Of a stretch of 64,000 nt of DNA, positions 27,501-36,213 are shown one piece after another. The first letter of the stretch is position 1. Each line of letters starts with the position of its first letter. The notes beneath the pieces are model-generated. The model was not told where the DNA came from, did not search any database, and saw only the letters and a program-made list of their open reading frames with translations. The position numbers and the translations under genes are program-made. This DNA comes from Sphingobium herbicidovorans (GTDB lineage Bacteria > Pseudomonadota > Alphaproteobacteria > Sphingomonadales > Sphingomonadaceae): assembly GCF_002080435.1 (NCBI RefSeq), contig NZ_CP020539.1, positions 770,001 to 834,000 on the forward strand, read 5' to 3'.

Positions 27501-30500
27501 CGGCGGGTAACGGCACGGGCGGCACGGCCAGCGTCGCCTATCTCAACGAAGGCCATGTGATCGGCGCGTTGACGGTGAAGGCCGATGGTCAGGGCGGCCA
27601 TGCCGGGATCAACGGTTTTATCAGCGGCTATGACATCAATGATGAGCCGATCTACGTCTATGGTTCGGGTCAGGGCGGCGCGGGCGGCGCTGGGCAGGGC
27701 GGCGTTGCCGACATGCTGATTGATGTCGATCCCAGCTTTGCCAGCCTGATCGTCAGCGCCGACGGCATCGGCAGCGCTGGCGCGATCAGCGGCACGGGTG
27801 GCGCGGGCGGAGCAGGAACAGGCGGCATCGCGGCGCTCAACATCGGCTTTGGCGCGACCAGCGTCAGTGGCGAATTGCGCGTGTCCGCATCCGGCATCGG
27901 CGGTGCGGGTGGCGCGGGCCAGATCGGCGCGGGCGGGCGCGGCGGCGATGCGCTGGGTGGAAGCGCGACGCTGGGGCTGACCGGATCATCTACCTCGCTC
28001 AACGCGGGCGATATTGGCGTATTGGCGCAGGCGCTGGGTGGCGCAGGTGGGGCCGTGGGGCTTCAGGGCGGGCTTGGTCTGGCGGGAGCCGATGGCGGCG
28101 ACGCGCTGGGCGGCACGGCGTTGTTTGCGATCAACGCGGAGGCCGACGCGATCATTGGCGCGGTGATGACGCTGAGCGGCGACGCATTTGGCGGCGCGGG
28201 ATCGGCCGGGAAGGACGGCCCCGCCGGTGGCGCGGGCGGATCGGGCGGACAGGCGGCTGGCGGAGCCGCCACCTTGCGCATCGACGGTGGCCGTCTGCGC
28301 GTCAACAGCGCTTTTTCGACGCTGCCCGCCTACAGCATTTCGGCGGTCGGGCATGGCGGCGCTGGCGCGGACGGGGGCGCGGCGACCGACCCGGCGCTTG
28401 GCGCGGGCGTTGGCGGCAATGGCGGTTCGGGGGCAGGTGGAGCGGCTTCGTTCGAGGCGAGCGACGCTGACTTTGTGCTGGGCGACCTGACGTTACTGGC
28501 CAATGGGGTCGCCGGGCTGGGCGGCGCGGGCGGCGTTGACGGCCTGACCAGCGGCGGGACGGCATCGCTGACCAATGGCGGAGGCGCATTGCTTGGGCCG
28601 GGCGCGCAAAGGTTGCTGGCGTCGCTTTCGATAAGCGCGAGCGGCACGACCGGCGGGCGGATCGGCTTTGCCGACAGCAGCACGGCGGCAGGCGGCGGCT
28701 TGCGAATCACAGGACCGATGACGCTGAGCGCATTGGGTGCGGTAGCGCCGGGCTTTACCGGCATCGACTTTTCCGCTTCCGGCAATCCGGTCACGGTAGG
28801 TGGGGCCACCGATTTCACGACGCAGGGGCCGCTGTCCTTCGCCTTTACCGGCGGCGGCGCACTGGCGGTCGCGGGCGCGCTGACCGGATATTCGGGCACG
28901 GGGATCACGGTTAGCCACGGCGCGCGTCCGGCGGGACTGGACAGCATTTCGGCGGGCAGCATCTATCTGGCGACGCCGGGCGGCATCGGCGTGGCGGGCG
29001 CTGCGCTGCGGTCGGCGGGGCTGACGACGTTGCTGGCTCAGGGCGGTGACATCGGCATGACGGGCGGCAGTGCATTGGCGGCGGGCGGCGACCTGAGGCT
29101 GTTCGCGCAGGGGAATGTCAGTGGCGCGGGCGGCGACATCGCTGCTGCGGGGCGCGTCGCGATTGGACTGGGCGGTGGCGGGGCGGGCGACATCCGGCTG
29201 GCCAGCCTGTCGTCGGGCGGGCTGCTCGACATGGCGGACGCGAGCGGCAATGCGCTGGGCGGCGCGGGCATCGCCATTGGCGGGGACTTCGCGGTCACCG
29301 GGGCGCTGTCAATCGGTGCGGGTGGCGGCACGCTGTCGGCGTCGAGCATCAGCATCGGCACGCTGAACGCGGACGGCCAGACGCTGACCGCGCCGGGCGG
29401 CGTGCAGATCGGCAATGCGGTGACGAGCGGCGACCTGATCGTCAACGCCAGCCTGAACCTGGGCGGTGCGGACATTGGCGGGTTGTTGCAGCAGCGTGGC
29501 GCAGTGGCGACGTTCGGCGGCACGGTCGCGGCTGGCGCCATCGACATCGACGCCGGCAGCATCAGCGCCAATGCGTTCAACGCGCGGACGGGCAACCTGT
29601 TGTTGCGATCGGCCGCTGCTTTGAGCGTGGGCAGCGCGCAGGCCGCCGGGACGTTGACCCTTATCGGCGCTGGCATCGACGCGCAGCAGTTGCGGTCGGG
29701 CGGCGCGGCGTTGCTGGATGCGGGCGGGGGCGACCTGTTGGTCGGCGACATCCTTTCGCAAGGGGCGATCACCGCCTTTGGCCGCAACATCAGCCTGGGG
29801 TCGAGCGGCGCGATGACCATCGCCGACGCCGTGGCGAGCGGCGATCTGGCGCTCAACGCCGCTGGGCTTGCGACGATTGCGGGGCAGGTCAGCGGGCAGG
29901 CGGTGACGATCGGGTCGGGCGACATCGCCATCGGCGCAAACGGGCGGGTCGATGCGGCGGGGCTGCTGCGCTTCAACGCGATTGGCGGGGCGGCGATTGG
30001 CGGGGGCGATGCGACCGGCGGATACAGCCTGTCGGCGGCGGAGCTGGGCCGGGTGACGGCGGCGGATCTCACTATCGGCGCGACTGGCGACGTCATCGTC
30101 CGCGACCTGACCGTTGGCACGGGCGTGCTGGCGGGCGGCGGCGTGATGAGCATCGAAACGCCTGGGCTGCTGCGCGTGCAGGGCGCGGTGGCGATGACCG
30201 GGCGGAGCGGCCAGGGCGGGCTGACGCTGTCGGCGGGGCAGGCGGTGCAGGTGATCGCCGGGCAGGGATCCATCGACATCCGCGACGCCAATGGCGCGCT
30301 GGGCGGGGTACTGAGCCTCAATGCGCCCGTCATTTACGCCGCGACGCTGGCGGCGATTGCGGATGTCGAGGCGGCGGGAACGCTGGGCGCGCGTGAATTG
30401 CGGCTGGCGCAGAGCGACGGACTGGCGCTGGATGAGGGGATGCTGCGCGCAGGGGCGATCCGGCTGCACGCGAGCGAGGGCGTCTATATCCAGAATAGCG

Positions 30501-30949
30501 GGCTTTCGACCAATTTCGCGGACCGGCGGGGCTTTACCGCCAACAGCCTGACCATCCACACGGGAACCGCGCGGCCGCAGATCGCCATAAACGGGCGGCT
30601 GGCGACCGGCGGCGGGCTGTTCGCGACGGGGCTGGACACGATCCCGCTGGTGGCGATCGACGGAAGCTATGCCGCCGGGTCGAAGATCAACGGTTGTTTC
30701 ATCGGGTCTGGCGCGTCCTGCACCGGGATCAGCATTGATAACCGGGATACGTTGAACGGCGTGCTGGACCCGACCGTGGCAGTGACGCGGGCATTTCCGC
30801 TGGCGCTGATCCAACTGCGCGACGTGGTGACGCAGGGCTATCCCCCGCTGATCGACGAGCCGGTGACGGGCGCTGGCAACGAGGATCTGTGGGATCGGCC
30901 ATGCGGCGGACCGGGGGAAGCGCCCTGCGGCGGCGACGGGACGCAATAA
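24590..30949 (+). CDS. Filamentous-haemagglutinin-type exoprotein (TpsA)
   Basis: 2119 aa, the largest gene here. A signal peptide (about 1-33, ending ARAQ) is followed by a TPS/haemagglutination-activity domain (about 36-310: TIAQGTAGGTIDVITLNNPETIINWQ region, NPxx and VSDFTVLNRI motifs). Residues ~440-1330 are extremely Gly/Ala rich, with recurring GGAGGxGxGG blocks predicted to form a long beta-helix. The C-terminus has two Cys pairs (INGCFIGSGASCTG and CGGPGEAPC), reminiscent of cysteine-anchored TpsA adhesins such as HMW1. It should be exported by the adjacent TpsB and act at the cell surface in adhesion or biofilm. The substrate is unknown. Reverse-strand frames inside are composition artefacts. 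Confidence 0.92.
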   Translation: MNELARKTRLRGLVRCVSVTALAAACLMPQARAQTAFQGSVTSSTGSPTIAQGTAGGTIDVITLNNPETIINWQPNDISGTGEINFLPSDKTALFTNNVSGVSDFTVLNRILPVNGSGVPVSRVVALNGTVQSRIDGAPGGKVWFYAPGGIVAGPTSLFSVGSLVLTSNDIDSTGGLYDPVSGAIRFRGAANALTSVEVRSGAQIEALSTGSYVALVAPRVVQGGTVQVNGSAAYVGAEAADITINGGLFDISISAGTTDANGVVHTGSTERPGATVTDAQRVFMVAVPKNNALTMLLSGNVGYDAADSVVQDGSAVVLAAGYDVGGGALGARNATATGQADISIGGGIWQPDVRGQATGEITVRPDVAPTVAFAGSIDLMAERAITLRADQGDAISVGGNMDLTAGIGGTGGKIDVLTYGGSATNAGNGQISVAGAMHLDVSAAGLSGSVNAPLLAGGDAAGGEINVIATGGSISAASLSAYASATGGAGSDSSGNATGGSITMSALTAAGPSGTLGGAINLGDVSLFASAGVEYAFPEPLTGGNALGGTVAVSAAGGSIATGYMDIYVNGTGGDASGVAGTGTGGSITMSASAAGGLRGSLTADCAFFCYIRADGSGGFGQNGANGTGGSILIHATDADFTADGTLDIRASGVGGGTPSFDGVAGRGGDGLGGSITVESRAGSAGSAVMRFGAISAYADGASTTGSEESEGLMSSMSLSGSAYNEGDGGNGTGGAVNFLVAGGSMTADSLFASAYGQGGSSDVNCPQCGDGVTPFQAGIGQGGSVQFLMTGGSATIGSVDLVAGGIGGAGSAANAVDEVTSLAGQGIGGTALLESRGGVLNADMIRIQAIGAGGGSDPFYSFSSGLNGADGGAGVGGAAGLLMDVGGTGQIIVSQELSIRAEGHGGVGGIAGSDGMGGLYVAGAGGSGTGGTAGLTLASGALTAPSLLVSAEGIGGAGGDNESGAPGGAAGNGTGGTASVAYLNEGHVIGALTVKADGQGGHAGINGFISGYDINDEPIYVYGSGQGGAGGAGQGGVADMLIDVDPSFASLIVSADGIGSAGAISGTGGAGGAGTGGIAALNIGFGATSVSGELRVSASGIGGAGGAGQIGAGGRGGDALGGSATLGLTGSSTSLNAGDIGVLAQALGGAGGAVGLQGGLGLAGADGGDALGGTALFAINAEADAIIGAVMTLSGDAFGGAGSAGKDGPAGGAGGSGGQAAGGAATLRIDGGRLRVNSAFSTLPAYSISAVGHGGAGADGGAATDPALGAGVGGNGGSGAGGAASFEASDADFVLGDLTLLANGVAGLGGAGGVDGLTSGGTASLTNGGGALLGPGAQRLLASLSISASGTTGGRIGFADSSTAAGGGLRITGPMTLSALGAVAPGFTGIDFSASGNPVTVGGATDFTTQGPLSFAFTGGGALAVAGALTGYSGTGITVSHGARPAGLDSISAGSIYLATPGGIGVAGAALRSAGLTTLLAQGGDIGMTGGSALAAGGDLRLFAQGNVSGAGGDIAAAGRVAIGLGGGGAGDIRLASLSSGGLLDMADASGNALGGAGIAIGGDFAVTGALSIGAGGGTLSASSISIGTLNADGQTLTAPGGVQIGNAVTSGDLIVNASLNLGGADIGGLLQQRGAVATFGGTVAAGAIDIDAGSISANAFNARTGNLLLRSAAALSVGSAQAAGTLTLIGAGIDAQQLRSGGAALLDAGGGDLLVGDILSQGAITAFGRNISLGSSGAMTIADAVASGDLALNAAGLATIAGQVSGQAVTIGSGDIAIGANGRVDAAGLLRFNAIGGAAIGGGDATGGYSLSAAELGRVTAADLTIGATGDVIVRDLTVGTGVLAGGGVMSIETPGLLRVQGAVAMTGRSGQGGLTLSAGQAVQVIAGQGSIDIRDANGALGGVLSLNAPVIYAATLAAIADVEAAGTLGARELRLAQSDGLALDEGMLRAGAIRLHASEGVYIQNSGLSTNFADRRGFTANSLTIHTGTARPQIAINGRLATGGGLFATGLDTIPLVAIDGSYAAGSKINGCFIGSGASCTGISIDNRDTLNGVLDPTVAVTRAFPLALIQLRDVVTQGYPPLIDEPVTGAGNEDLWDRPCGGPGEAPCGGDGTQ

Positions 30950-31010
30950 GCGGAAACAGATTGAAAGGGTGCGAGGGACGCGGCAAGAGCGTCGTGCGCA
31001 AGGGGGCGTA

Positions 31011-32399
31011 ATGAGGGGCGTAAGGGGCGACAGAATGAGCAGGCGGGCGGCTGGCGTGATGCTGGCGGCGGCGATGCTGTTCGCGCTGCTGCTGAGCGGT
31101 GCGGGCGGCAGCCGGCTGCGCGCGGCGGATGCGCCCGGCGGGCGGGCGTTCGTCGGGGTTGCCTCCTGCGCGGGTTCCACCTGCCACGGCCGGATGGAAG
31201 GCGACGGCAAGGTCGTGCGCCAGGACGAGTTGATGCGCTGGCAGGAGCCTTCGACCCCCGGCGGCGCGCATAGCCGGGCCTTCGCGGTGCTGTCCGGCAC
31301 GCGGAGCAGGCAGATTGCGGCGACGCTGGGGCTGGGCGATCCCACGGCGGCGCCCGCATGTCTGGGATGTCACTCAACGCCCGCCGCGGCGCGGGGCGCG
31401 CGGTTCCTGGCGCAGGACGGCGTGGGGTGTGAGGCGTGCCACGGCCCTGCGGGCGGATGGATTGCGAGCCACTATGCCGTGGGGGCCAGCCATGCAGGCA
31501 ATGTCGCGGCGGGCATGATCCCGCTGGAGCGCCCACAGGCGCGGGCTTCGGTATGTCTCGATTGCCATTTCGGCAGCGACCGGCCCGGACAGTTCGTCGA
31601 TCATCGCATCATGGCGGCGGGGCATCCGCGCATCTCGTTCGAACTCGACCTGTTTTCGTCGATGCAGGCGCATCATGACGAGGATGCCGACTATGCGCGG
31701 CGCAAGGGGCGGACCGACAGCCTGAAATTCTGGGCCGTGGGTCAGGCGATGGCGGTGGAACGCGCGCTTACCCTCTATGCCGGGGCGAAGGGGACGGAAG
31801 GGGCCTTTCCCGAATTCTATTTCTTCGATTGCCAAAGCTGCCACCGGCGCATCTACGACCAGGCGGAGCGGACCAAGACGTGGGAGGCCAATCCCGGACG
31901 GCCGATCCCGGCGGGGATGCCGCCGTTCAATGACGAGAATATGATCCTGCTGTCCGCCGCCGCGCGGGTTGCTGCGCCGGGGCTGGTGGGCCGGTTCGAT
32001 GCGGACAGCCGCGCTTTCCACGCGGCCATCGCGACCGATCGAAGGGCGGCGGTGGCGGCAGCGGCCAAGCTGGCGGCGAGCGCGCGGGCGTTGGGCGACG
32101 CCTTTGCGAGCGGGGGCATGAAGGGCGACATGGCGTTCGCCATCGTGCGCGAGATTGCGGGCGGCGCGATTGCCCCACGCTTCACCGATTATGAAGGATC
32201 GGTGCAGGCGGTGATGGCGATAGACACGCTGCTCAACAGCATGGTGAAGTCGGGCCAGGTGACGGTGGGCGCGGCGGCGGGCATCCGGGCGGACGTCAAC
32301 CGCGCCTATGCTGCGGTGAAGGAACCCAACAGCTATCAGCCCGCAATGTTCAGGAGCGCGCTGGGCAATGCCGCGCGCAGCATCGGAGCATTGCGGTGA
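31011..32399 (+). CDS. Pentaheme c-type cytochrome (c554-like)
   Basis: 462 aa from ATG 31011; 31035 is an alternative. A signal/anchor segment (GVMLAAAMLFALLLSGAGGS) directs it to the periplasm. Haem-binding motifs: an unusual CX4CH (CAGSTCH) followed by four CXXCH (CLGCH, CEACH, CLDCH, CQSCH). All five lie in the first two-thirds; the last ~150 residues are helical and haem-free. The pattern FVGVASC...CH resembles the cytochrome c554/c-prime family. It lies 61 bp after the adhesin gene and overlaps the next gene by 4 nt. It likely shuttles electrons among the periplasmic multihemes encoded nearby. Confidence 0.88.
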   Translation: MRGVRGDRMSRRAAGVMLAAAMLFALLLSGAGGSRLRAADAPGGRAFVGVASCAGSTCHGRMEGDGKVVRQDELMRWQEPSTPGGAHSRAFAVLSGTRSRQIAATLGLGDPTAAPACLGCHSTPAAARGARFLAQDGVGCEACHGPAGGWIASHYAVGASHAGNVAAGMIPLERPQARASVCLDCHFGSDRPGQFVDHRIMAAGHPRISFELDLFSSMQAHHDEDADYARRKGRTDSLKFWAVGQAMAVERALTLYAGAKGTEGAFPEFYFFDCQSCHRRIYDQAERTKTWEANPGRPIPAGMPPFNDENMILLSAAARVAAPGLVGRFDADSRAFHAAIATDRRAAVAAAAKLAASARALGDAFASGGMKGDMAFAIVREIAGGAIAPRFTDYEGSVQAVMAIDTLLNSMVKSGQVTVGAAAGIRADVNRAYAAVKEPNSYQPAMFRSALGNAARSIGALR

Positions 32400-34372
32400 G
32401 CGGCGCGCGGCACAGGCTGAGCGCCCTGCTCGCGGCGACTGCGCTGATCCTGTCGTCCTGCGGCGGCGGCGGGAGTGATGGCGGGAGCGGGGGCAGCCCT
32501 ACGCCTGCGCCGACCCCTACGCCCACGCCGACGCGGCTCTATGCCGATCCGGCGCAGGAGGCGCTGACCGTCGCCGATGTGGAAAATGTCGTCGGCCATG
32601 CCGTCGCCGAAGCGCAGGCGCGCAGCCTGCCCGCCGTCATCGCCGTGACCGATCGGGTGGGCAATGTGCTGGCGGTGTTCCGCATGAACGGCGCGCGGGC
32701 GAGCGCCACCACGAGCGCCGCGCCCAATGGCCAGAATATCGACGCGCAGAACCTGACCGTCCCGGCGGAGGCTGGCGCGATTTCAAAGGCGATCACCGGC
32801 GCCTATCTGTCGAGCGGCGGCAATGCCTTTTCGACGCGCACGGCGAGCATGATCGTGCAGGAGCATTTTCCGCCAGCGCCGAACACAGTGGGCCTTGAAA
32901 GCGGGCCGCTGTTCGGGGTGCAGTTCAGCCAGTTGCCCTGTTCGGACCTGTCGGCGCGCTTCATGTCGTCGGGCGCCCAGGCGATGATCGGGCCGAAACG
33001 GTCGCCGCTGGGTCTGGCGGCTGATCCGGGGGGCTTCCCGCTTTACAAGAATGGCGTTGTGGTCGGCGGCGTCGGCGTGATGGCGGATGGGGTCTATGGG
33101 TCCGATCCCGATGTCACCGACACCGACAATGATCCGGAAGAATTTATCGCGCTGGCCGGGACGCTGGGCTTTGAAGCGCCCGACAATATCCGCGCCAATC
33201 GCATCAGCGTCGATGGAACGCTCCTTCGCTATTCCGATGCGGCCTATGCGGGATTGATGGCGAGCGGGGCGGTGAGCTTTGCCGCGATCGACGGCAGCGC
33301 CGGGGCGCTGGTGGCGGTGCGCGGCTATTATGGCGAACCCGCGCCGATGGTGCTGGCGGGTGTGGCTTACGGGACCGAGGCGTCGGGCGTGCGCCAGTCG
33401 AGGGCGGGGGAATTTGCCAACCGTGACGCCTTTGTGCTGTCCGACGGGTCGGGGGCGAACCGCTTTCCCATCCGGGCGGCGACCGATGGGGGCGATGTGG
33501 CGCAGCCGCTGACCGCCGCCGAAGTGACGGCGGTGCTGGAGGAAGGTTTTGCCATAATGAGCCGGGCGCGGGCGCAGATCAGGCAGCCGCTCGACAGCCG
33601 GGCGCAGGTGACGATCAGCGTCGTGGATACGCGCGGGGCGGCGCTGGGCATCGTGCGGTCGCCCGATGCGCCGATATTCGGCACGGACGTCAGTTTGCAG
33701 AAGGCGCGGACGGCGGCGTTCTTTTCGAGCAGCCATGCAGCGCCGGACCTGCTGGCGAGCAGCAGCGCGGATGTGGCGGCTTTCGTGGGGAAGGCGCGGA
33801 CGTTCCTGAATGATCCCTCTGCGCTGACCGGGACATATGCCTTTACCGACCGCGCGAACGGCTTGTTGTCGCGGCCCTATTTTCCCGATGGTGAGGTGGG
33901 GCGGCCCAATGGGCCTTTCTCCCGCCCCATCGCGCAGTTCAATCCTTTCTCCACCGGATTGCAGTCGGCGCTGGTGGTGGGCGATCTGGCCGCGCATCTC
34001 GCCTTTGTGACCGGGGCGAGCGCCAGCGACACGCCGCAGCGCTGTTCGGCTCTGGCGGGCGTAGGCGCGGGCAACCGGGTCCAGAACGGCATTCAGATTT
34101 TCCCCGGTTCGGTCCCCATCTATCGCGGCAATGTGCTGGTGGGCGCGATCGGCGTGTCAGGCGACGGCATTGATCAGGATGACATGATCAGCTTCCTGGG
34201 CGCGCATAATGGCGGCCAGCGCGGCGGCGGCATCGGCAATGCGCCCGCTGCGATCCGGGCGGACCGGATCGTCGTGGACCTGGGTAACGCGTCGGTGCGG
34301 CTGCGTTATGTCAGCTGCCCCTTCGCGCCGTTCCTCGACAGTTCGTCCCAGAATGTGTGTCAGGGGCTGTAG
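32396..34372 (+). CDS. Tandem GlcG/HbpS-like lipoprotein
   Basis: 658 aa, GTG start in a GTGA overlap with the cytochrome gene. A lipobox LILSSC puts the lipidated Cys at 22, followed by a Gly/Ser and a PTPAPTPTPTPT linker. Two copies of a GlcG/HbpS-type domain follow (about 60-330 and 370-650): ALTVADVENVVGHAVAEAQ...AVIAVTDRVGNVLAVFRM, and LTAAEVTAVLEEGFAIMSRAR...QVTISVVDTRGAALGIVRS. Characterised HbpS-type members bind haem or sense redox stress. In this context it may hold haem for, or interact with, the multihemes. The fold call is good, haem binding is inferred. Confidence 0.75.
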   Translation: MSGARHRLSALLAATALILSSCGGGGSDGGSGGSPTPAPTPTPTPTRLYADPAQEALTVADVENVVGHAVAEAQARSLPAVIAVTDRVGNVLAVFRMNGARASATTSAAPNGQNIDAQNLTVPAEAGAISKAITGAYLSSGGNAFSTRTASMIVQEHFPPAPNTVGLESGPLFGVQFSQLPCSDLSARFMSSGAQAMIGPKRSPLGLAADPGGFPLYKNGVVVGGVGVMADGVYGSDPDVTDTDNDPEEFIALAGTLGFEAPDNIRANRISVDGTLLRYSDAAYAGLMASGAVSFAAIDGSAGALVAVRGYYGEPAPMVLAGVAYGTEASGVRQSRAGEFANRDAFVLSDGSGANRFPIRAATDGGDVAQPLTAAEVTAVLEEGFAIMSRARAQIRQPLDSRAQVTISVVDTRGAALGIVRSPDAPIFGTDVSLQKARTAAFFSSSHAAPDLLASSSADVAAFVGKARTFLNDPSALTGTYAFTDRANGLLSRPYFPDGEVGRPNGPFSRPIAQFNPFSTGLQSALVVGDLAAHLAFVTGASASDTPQRCSALAGVGAGNRVQNGIQIFPGSVPIYRGNVLVGAIGVSGDGIDQDDMISFLGAHNGGQRGGGIGNAPAAIRADRIVVDLGNASVRLRYVSCPFAPFLDSSSQNVCQGL

Positions 34373-34374
34373 CG

Positions 34375-36213
34375 ATGGGGATCGCCGCCTTCCTGCCGAT
34401 CCTTGCGCTGGCGCAGCCGGGCGAGCCCGTGCCGCCGCCTCCCCCCGACAATTGGGAGGAGATATTGAACGCGCCGGAAGTGGGCGCGGACGAGCAGTTG
34501 ATCGATGGCCGCCGCCGACCCGGCTATGAAGCGCCGCTGCCTGAGGCGGTGACGCAGGATAACAAGGGTGCGGTGCGTGCCCCGCCGCCAGAGGCCTTTC
34601 CGGTGGATCAGGTGCCGATTCCCGACCGTTGGCGGTTGATTGAATCGCTGGGCGTGGTGAAGGAACGCTGGTTCGACCCCTATAACCAGAATACGCTGAA
34701 GGGCGACCGGCCGATCAACCGGGAAAAGGTGAAGTGGTTGCCGATCAAGGGCGACGACTGGTTTTTCGTCGCCAATGCGGTGAGCGACACGGTGGTCGAG
34801 CCGCGCACCTTTCCCATTCCCGTGGGCGTGCAGACGACCGAGCGGCCCGGCAGCATCGATGTGTTCGGCAAGGACGCCAGCTATGTGCTGAGCCAGACCT
34901 TCATCGGCGGCTTCGCGCTGATCAAGGGATCGACCGCGTTCAAGCCGCCAGATATCGAATATCGGCTGACGCTGGCCTATAATATCAATCATGTGAAGGT
35001 GCCCGAACGGCGCGTGCTGTTCGTCGAGCCGTCCCGGCCGTCGCGCCGCACCGACCATTTTCTGGGCGTGCAGGAATTGTTCGTCGATTATCATCTGGCG
35101 AATACGTCGGATCGCTATGACTTCCGGTCGATCCGCGTGGGGATACAGCCGTTCCAGTCGGACTTTCGCGGGTTTCTGTTCAACGATCAGCAGCTGGGCA
35201 TCCGGCTGTTCGGCAATCGCGACAATAATCGGTTTCAGTTCAACCTTGCGGCCTTCTGGCGGTTGGAGAAGGACACGAACAGCGGCCTTAATTCGGTGGT
35301 GCAGACGCCCCGCCGGGACTGGCTGTTCCTGGCGAACCTGTATCGGCAGGATTTCCTGATTCCGGGGCTGACCAGCCAGATCACCGCCGTTTACAATATG
35401 AACCGCGAGGCGGGGCGGATCGAGGTTGACGATAATGGCTTTCCGGTGCGGCCCGCCCTGCTGGGCGACCTGCGCGGGCGGGATTATGATGTCGTGTATC
35501 TGGGCTACAACGCGGATGGGCGGATCGGGCGGATCAACCTGACGGCGTCGGCCTATGGCGCGCTGGGCGAGGATCGGAACAGCTTTTTCACGTCGGAGCC
35601 TGCGCAGATCAGGGCGTTCTTCGCGGCGGCGGAGGCGAGCATCGACAAGGACTGGATGCGTTTCCGCCTGTCAGGGCTGTATGCGAGCGGGGATGGCGAT
35701 CCTTATGACAATCGCGAAACCGGGTTCGACGCGATCTTTGAAAATCCGGTCTTTGCCGGTGCGGACACGAGCTACTGGATCAGGCAGACCATTCCCTTCG
35801 CTGGCGGCGGTCGCGCCATCGGCGTCAATGGCCGCAATGGCATATTGAATTCGCTCCGGTCGTCCAAGGAACAGGGGCAGTCGAATTCCAACAATCCGGG
35901 CACGATGCTGCTGGGCGCGGGGGCGGATTTCGATGTGCTGCCCGAACTGCGGATTTCGGCCAACGCCAACCATCTGTGGTTTGAAAATACCGCCACCCTG
36001 CAGGCGCTGCGGAACGAAGGGAGCATTCCCAAGGCGATCGGCTGGGACCTGTCCACCGCTGCGATCTGGCGGCCGAAAGCAACGCAGAATATCGTGTTCC
36101 GCCTGTCGGGCGCGACCCTGCTGCCGGGCGCGGGATTTCGCGACCTTTTCACCAATAGCGAGCGCAACCGGAATTATTATTCCGTGCTCGGCAACCTGAT
36201 CCTGAGTTATTGA
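34375..36213 (+). CDS. Outer-membrane beta-barrel protein of the cytochrome cluster
   Basis: 612 aa from ATG 34375, 2 nt after the preceding stop. Signal peptide (MGIAAFLPILALAQ), a proline-rich linker, then alternating amphipathic strands rich in aromatic girdle residues (YRLTLAYNINHV, RFQFNLAAFWRLEK, DYDVVYLGYN, RISANANHLWFENT) and a final strand ending SVLGNLILSY with a terminal Tyr, as for barrels inserted by BAM. No known porin motif stands out. Being between two multihaem cytochrome genes, it is a candidate outer-membrane partner of the kind MtrB or PioB provides in porin-cytochrome complexes. That comparison is by context, not homology. Confidence 0.7.
   Translation: MGIAAFLPILALAQPGEPVPPPPPDNWEEILNAPEVGADEQLIDGRRRPGYEAPLPEAVTQDNKGAVRAPPPEAFPVDQVPIPDRWRLIESLGVVKERWFDPYNQNTLKGDRPINREKVKWLPIKGDDWFFVANAVSDTVVEPRTFPIPVGVQTTERPGSIDVFGKDASYVLSQTFIGGFALIKGSTAFKPPDIEYRLTLAYNINHVKVPERRVLFVEPSRPSRRTDHFLGVQELFVDYHLANTSDRYDFRSIRVGIQPFQSDFRGFLFNDQQLGIRLFGNRDNNRFQFNLAAFWRLEKDTNSGLNSVVQTPRRDWLFLANLYRQDFLIPGLTSQITAVYNMNREAGRIEVDDNGFPVRPALLGDLRGRDYDVVYLGYNADGRIGRINLTASAYGALGEDRNSFFTSEPAQIRAFFAAAEASIDKDWMRFRLSGLYASGDGDPYDNRETGFDAIFENPVFAGADTSYWIRQTIPFAGGGRAIGVNGRNGILNSLRSSKEQGQSNSNNPGTMLLGAGADFDVLPELRISANANHLWFENTATLQALRNEGSIPKAIGWDLSTAAIWRPKATQNIVFRLSGATLLPGAGFRDLFTNSERNRNYYSVLGNLILSY

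Noticed and set aside
29309..31345. Reverse-strand open frame of 678 codons opposite the TpsA C-terminus
   Set aside because: Arg-rich antisense product without recognisable domain; the forward frame is a coherent TpsA followed by a cytochrome.
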